Positions 5,752-7,203 of a stretch of 7,203 bases of DNA are shown here, piece by piece; position 1 is the stretch's first letter; every line of letters starts with the position of its first letter. The DNA comes from Flexistipes sp041694215 (GTDB taxonomy: Bacteria > Chrysiogenota > Deferribacteres > Deferribacterales > Flexistipitaceae): contig JASMTO010000152.1 of assembly GCA_041694215.1 (NCBI GenBank), positions 1 to 7,203 of the forward strand, in the 5' to 3' direction. Made by a program: the position numbers and the translations under genes. Under the pieces are notes generated by a model, which saw only the letters and a list, made by a program, of their open reading frames with translations, searched no databases and was not told the DNA's origin.

Positions 5752-6819
5752 ATGTCAGGGAACAGTTTTGGTAAAATTTTCAGAATCACAACGTTTGGTG
5801 AAAGCCATGGACCTGCTGTTGGTGTTGTGCTTGATGGATGCCCTTCGGGGCTTGAAATAGATGAAAATTATATTCAAAAAGAGCTTGACAGGAGAAGACC
5901 GGGGCAAAGTGAAATTACAACTCCCCGCCAAGAAGCCGACAAAGTACATATCCTAAGTGGTGTTTTTGAAGGTAAAACCACAGGAACGCCGATATGTATG
6001 TTGGTATACAATGAGAATCAACGTTCAAAAGATTACAGTGACATAAAAGATCTGTTCAGACCAGGTCATGCTGATTTTACCTATTTTATGAAATATGGCA
6101 TTCGGGATTATAGAGGGGGCGGCAGATCATCTTCAAGAGAAACGATAGGGAGGGTTGCTGCTGGAGCTATAGCCAAAAAACTTTTAAGCTTTAAGAAGAT
6201 AAATATCTTTGGTTATGTAAAACAGGTTAAAGATGTAAAAGGTGAAAAAATTGAGAAAGATTTTATAGAGAAAAATGTTGTTAGGTGCGCTGATCCGGAC
6301 AAATACCATGCAATGAAAGAATGTATACTTGTTGCTAAAGAGCGTGGGGACTCTGTAGGTGGTATTGTTGAGATTGTTGTGGAAGGAGTAGAAGCAGGAA
6401 TAGGTGAGCCAGTATTTGACAGGCTTAATGCTGATCTCGCTAAAGCTGTTATGTCGATACCGGCGGTTAAAGGGGTTGAGTTTGGGAAAGGCTTTGCAGT
6501 TGCATCTTCATATGGAAGTGAAAATAATGATGAGATTACACCATATGGTTTTTCTTCTAATAATGCTGGTGGAACATTAGGAGGTATTTCAACGGGGCAG
6601 GACATAGTACTCAGGTTTGCGGTAAAACCGGCTTCTTCAATTTTGATACCAAAAAAAACTGTAGATAAATTTGGAAATGTAAAAGAAATAAAAACAGAAG
6701 GGAGGCATGACCCTTGTGTTGCACCAAGGGTAGTACCTGTGGCTGAGGCTATGGTAGCGCTAACCATTGTGGATTCAATGTTTGTGCATAATTCTAAAAA
6801 AAATACCATATTTTTTTAA
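5752..6819 (+). CDS. aroC: Chorismate synthase
   Basis: This 355-residue enzyme should catalyse the last shikimate-pathway step, elimination of phosphate from EPSP (5-enolpyruvylshikimate 3-phosphate) to give chorismate, using reduced FMN. Signatures are FGESHG (15-20), RRRPGQ (47-52), GKTTGTPI (74-81), HAD (107-109), DYRGGGRSSSRET (119-131), SIPAVKG (235-241), NNAGGTLGGISTGQD (270-284) and GRHDPCVAPR (317-326). Together they cover the FMN and substrate sites, so the enzyme looks intact. The length is normal for the family, and the short C-terminal tail HNSKKNTIFF is AT-driven and probably unstructured. The frame opens at a GTG at 5737, but I place the start at ATG 5752 because GGGAG (5741-5745) is well spaced from it and MSGNSFGKIF is the family N-terminus. 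It follows DUF190 by 11 bases and ends just before the rRNA promoters. Confidence 0.97.
   Translation: MSGNSFGKIFRITTFGESHGPAVGVVLDGCPSGLEIDENYIQKELDRRRPGQSEITTPRQEADKVHILSGVFEGKTTGTPICMLVYNENQRSKDYSDIKDLFRPGHADFTYFMKYGIRDYRGGGRSSSRETIGRVAAGAIAKKLLSFKKINIFGYVKQVKDVKGEKIEKDFIEKNVVRCADPDKYHAMKECILVAKERGDSVGGIVEIVVEGVEAGIGEPVFDRLNADLAKAVMSIPAVKGVEFGKGFAVASSYGSENNDEITPYGFSSNNAGGTLGGISTGQDIVLRFAVKPASSILIPKKTVDKFGNVKEIKTEGRHDPCVAPRVVPVAEAMVALTIVDSMFVHNSKKNTIFF
6797..6817. promoter_or_regulatory. A/T-only dyad at the aroC 3' end: UP element or weak terminator
   Basis: AAAAAAATA (6797-6805) and TATTTTTTT (6809-6817) are exact reverse complements around CCA. The stem has no GC pair, so it would be a weak intrinsic terminator for the crcB-DUF190-aroC transcript, although the T-run follows the stem correctly. 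Its position 10 bases upstream of a TTGACA -35 also fits an UP element that boosts the rRNA promoter. Both readings are inference, and the segment also encodes the last aroC residues. Confidence 0.4.
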
Positions 6820-6826
6820 AAAGTAT

Positions 6827-6855
6827 TTGACAAGTATGCCTATATATATTAAAAG
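6827..6855 (+). promoter_or_regulatory. Upstream rRNA promoter candidate (P1)
   Basis: A perfect TTGACA -35 (6827-6832) is followed by the AT-rich TATATATATTAAAAG. The best -10 is unclear: TTAAAA (6849-6854) at 16 bases or TAAAAG (6850-6855) at 17. It resembles the downstream promoter around the -35 (TTGACAAGTAT here, TTGACAAAGTAT there), which supports a tandem arrangement typical of rRNA operons. Confidence 0.5.
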
Positions 6856-6927
6856 ATCACTCCGCTGTTTGGAAAATAAGCATTTTTGAGGAAGTCGAAA
6901 GGATTTACTTAAAAATTAAAAAAGTGA

Positions 6928-6956
6928 TTGACAAAGTATTATTTATGTAATATATG
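6928..6956 (+). promoter_or_regulatory. Downstream rRNA promoter (P2)
   Basis: A perfect TTGACA (6928-6933) is followed after 17 bases by TATATG (6951-6956). A and T dominate upstream (6907-6923), as in an UP element. RNA would begin near 6961-6963, about 120 bases before 16S rRNA. This is the stronger of the two promoter calls. Confidence 0.7.
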
Positions 6957-7080
6957 TGCTATCCCTTAAAAGGGAAAAACGGTATCTTGAAAAGATATAA
7001 TAAACAACCAGATGTTTGATAATAGAATAGGCCGATCTGTGATGAGAGATATACCCAGCAGAGAAAGCTGGAGAGTATTT
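6957..7080 (+). other. rRNA operon leader with small hairpins
   Basis: Three inverted repeats are visible: CCCTT/AAGGG (6963-6967 and 6970-6974) at the predicted RNA start, TATCTT/AAGATA (6983-6988 and 6992-6997), and CCAGC/GCTGG (7055-7059 and 7067-7071) close to the 16S gene. The last may belong to the processing stem that brackets 16S, but its partner sequence would lie outside the window. A TATAAT at 6996-7001 has no -35. I found no clear boxA antitermination motif. Confidence 0.5.
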
Positions 7081-7203
7081 TGGATGGAGAGTTTGATCCT
7101 GGCTCAGAACGAACGCTGGCGGCGTGCTTAACACATGCAAGTCAGGGGGAAACCTTCCTTCGGGGAGGGAGTACACCGGCGCACGGGTGAGTAACGCGTG
7201 AGT
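7081..7203 (+). rRNA. 16S ribosomal RNA, 5' end (cut by window edge)
   Basis: The segment contains AGAGTTTGATCCTGGCTCAG (from 7088), then AACGAACGCTGGCGGCGTGC and ACACATGCAAGTC. These are the universal bacterial 16S start. The first mature base is set at 7081 by aligning AGAGTTTGATC with Escherichia coli position 8, so it is good to a few bases. The V1 hairpin CCTTCCTTCGGGGAGG follows, and ACGGGTGAGTAACGCGTGAGT closes the window. V1 resembles what I recall for Flexistipes and other Deferribacterota. Confidence 0.97.

Noticed and set aside
6213..6809. 198-residue minus-strand open frame, rich in Ser, Thr and Pro
   Set aside because: It lies wholly antisense to aroC; its odd composition follows from the aroC codons.
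6996..7001. Third rRNA promoter from TATAAT
   Set aside because: No -35-like hexamer lies 15-19 bases upstream, and the sequence forms one arm of a leader hairpin.
6943..7176. Minus-strand open frame over the rRNA leader and 16S
   Set aside because: It is antisense to rRNA and has no protein features.

Overview
The window is about 7.2 kb of AT-rich bacterial chromosome. It ends inside the 5' end of a 16S rRNA gene. The 16S start, the low GC, and the AT-rich but Shine-Dalgarno-led gene style best fit the Deferribacterota, with a Flexistipes-like organism as the closest match from memory. That placement is an inference from about 120 nt of 16S and from overall protein character. No database search was run. 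No phage, insertion sequence, CRISPR or tRNA signals are visible, so this reads as ordinary chromosome with one notable accessory system, an encapsulin nanocompartment.

Layout, left to right. (1) On the minus strand, 1-434 is the N-terminal half of a TrmI-type tRNA m1A58 methyltransferase, cut by the window edge. (2) An 84-nt divergent intergenic region holds an operator-like dyad. (3) On the plus strand, a two-gene unit (519-3470) encodes a long-chain acyl-CoA synthetase and a zinc alcohol dehydrogenase. It ends in a near loop-less perfect palindrome that probably terminates transcription from both sides. (4) On the minus strand, converging on it, is a two-gene encapsulin operon. It reads encapsulated ferritin (4645-4301), then the encapsulin shell (4286-3495). 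The ferritin ends in the cargo-loading peptide LNIGKLK. A small three-helix membrane protein of unknown function (4995-4741) lies upstream on the same strand. (5) On the plus strand, a tightly packed run encodes the fluoride channel CrcB (5031-5408), a DUF190 PII-like protein (5408-5740, sharing one base with crcB) and chorismate synthase AroC (5752-6819). (6) An rRNA operon control region (about 6796-7080) has two TTGACA promoters about 100 bp apart and several small hairpins. It leads into 16S rRNA from about 7081.

How the genes work together. EncFtn oxidises ferrous iron and is packaged by its C-terminal peptide into the encapsulin shell, where iron can be mineralised safely. Gene order, a strong first ribosome site and 14-nt spacing make this a self-contained iron-storage operon. 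The acyl-CoA ligase and dehydrogenase probably share a transcript, but a joint pathway cannot be proven from sequence. CrcB and DUF190 are a common genomic pair linked to fluoride export. AroC at the end of that run looks like a housekeeping passenger. No wholly new system was identified. The items most worth a second look are the encapsulin locus with its upstream membrane protein, and the several operator-like dyads.
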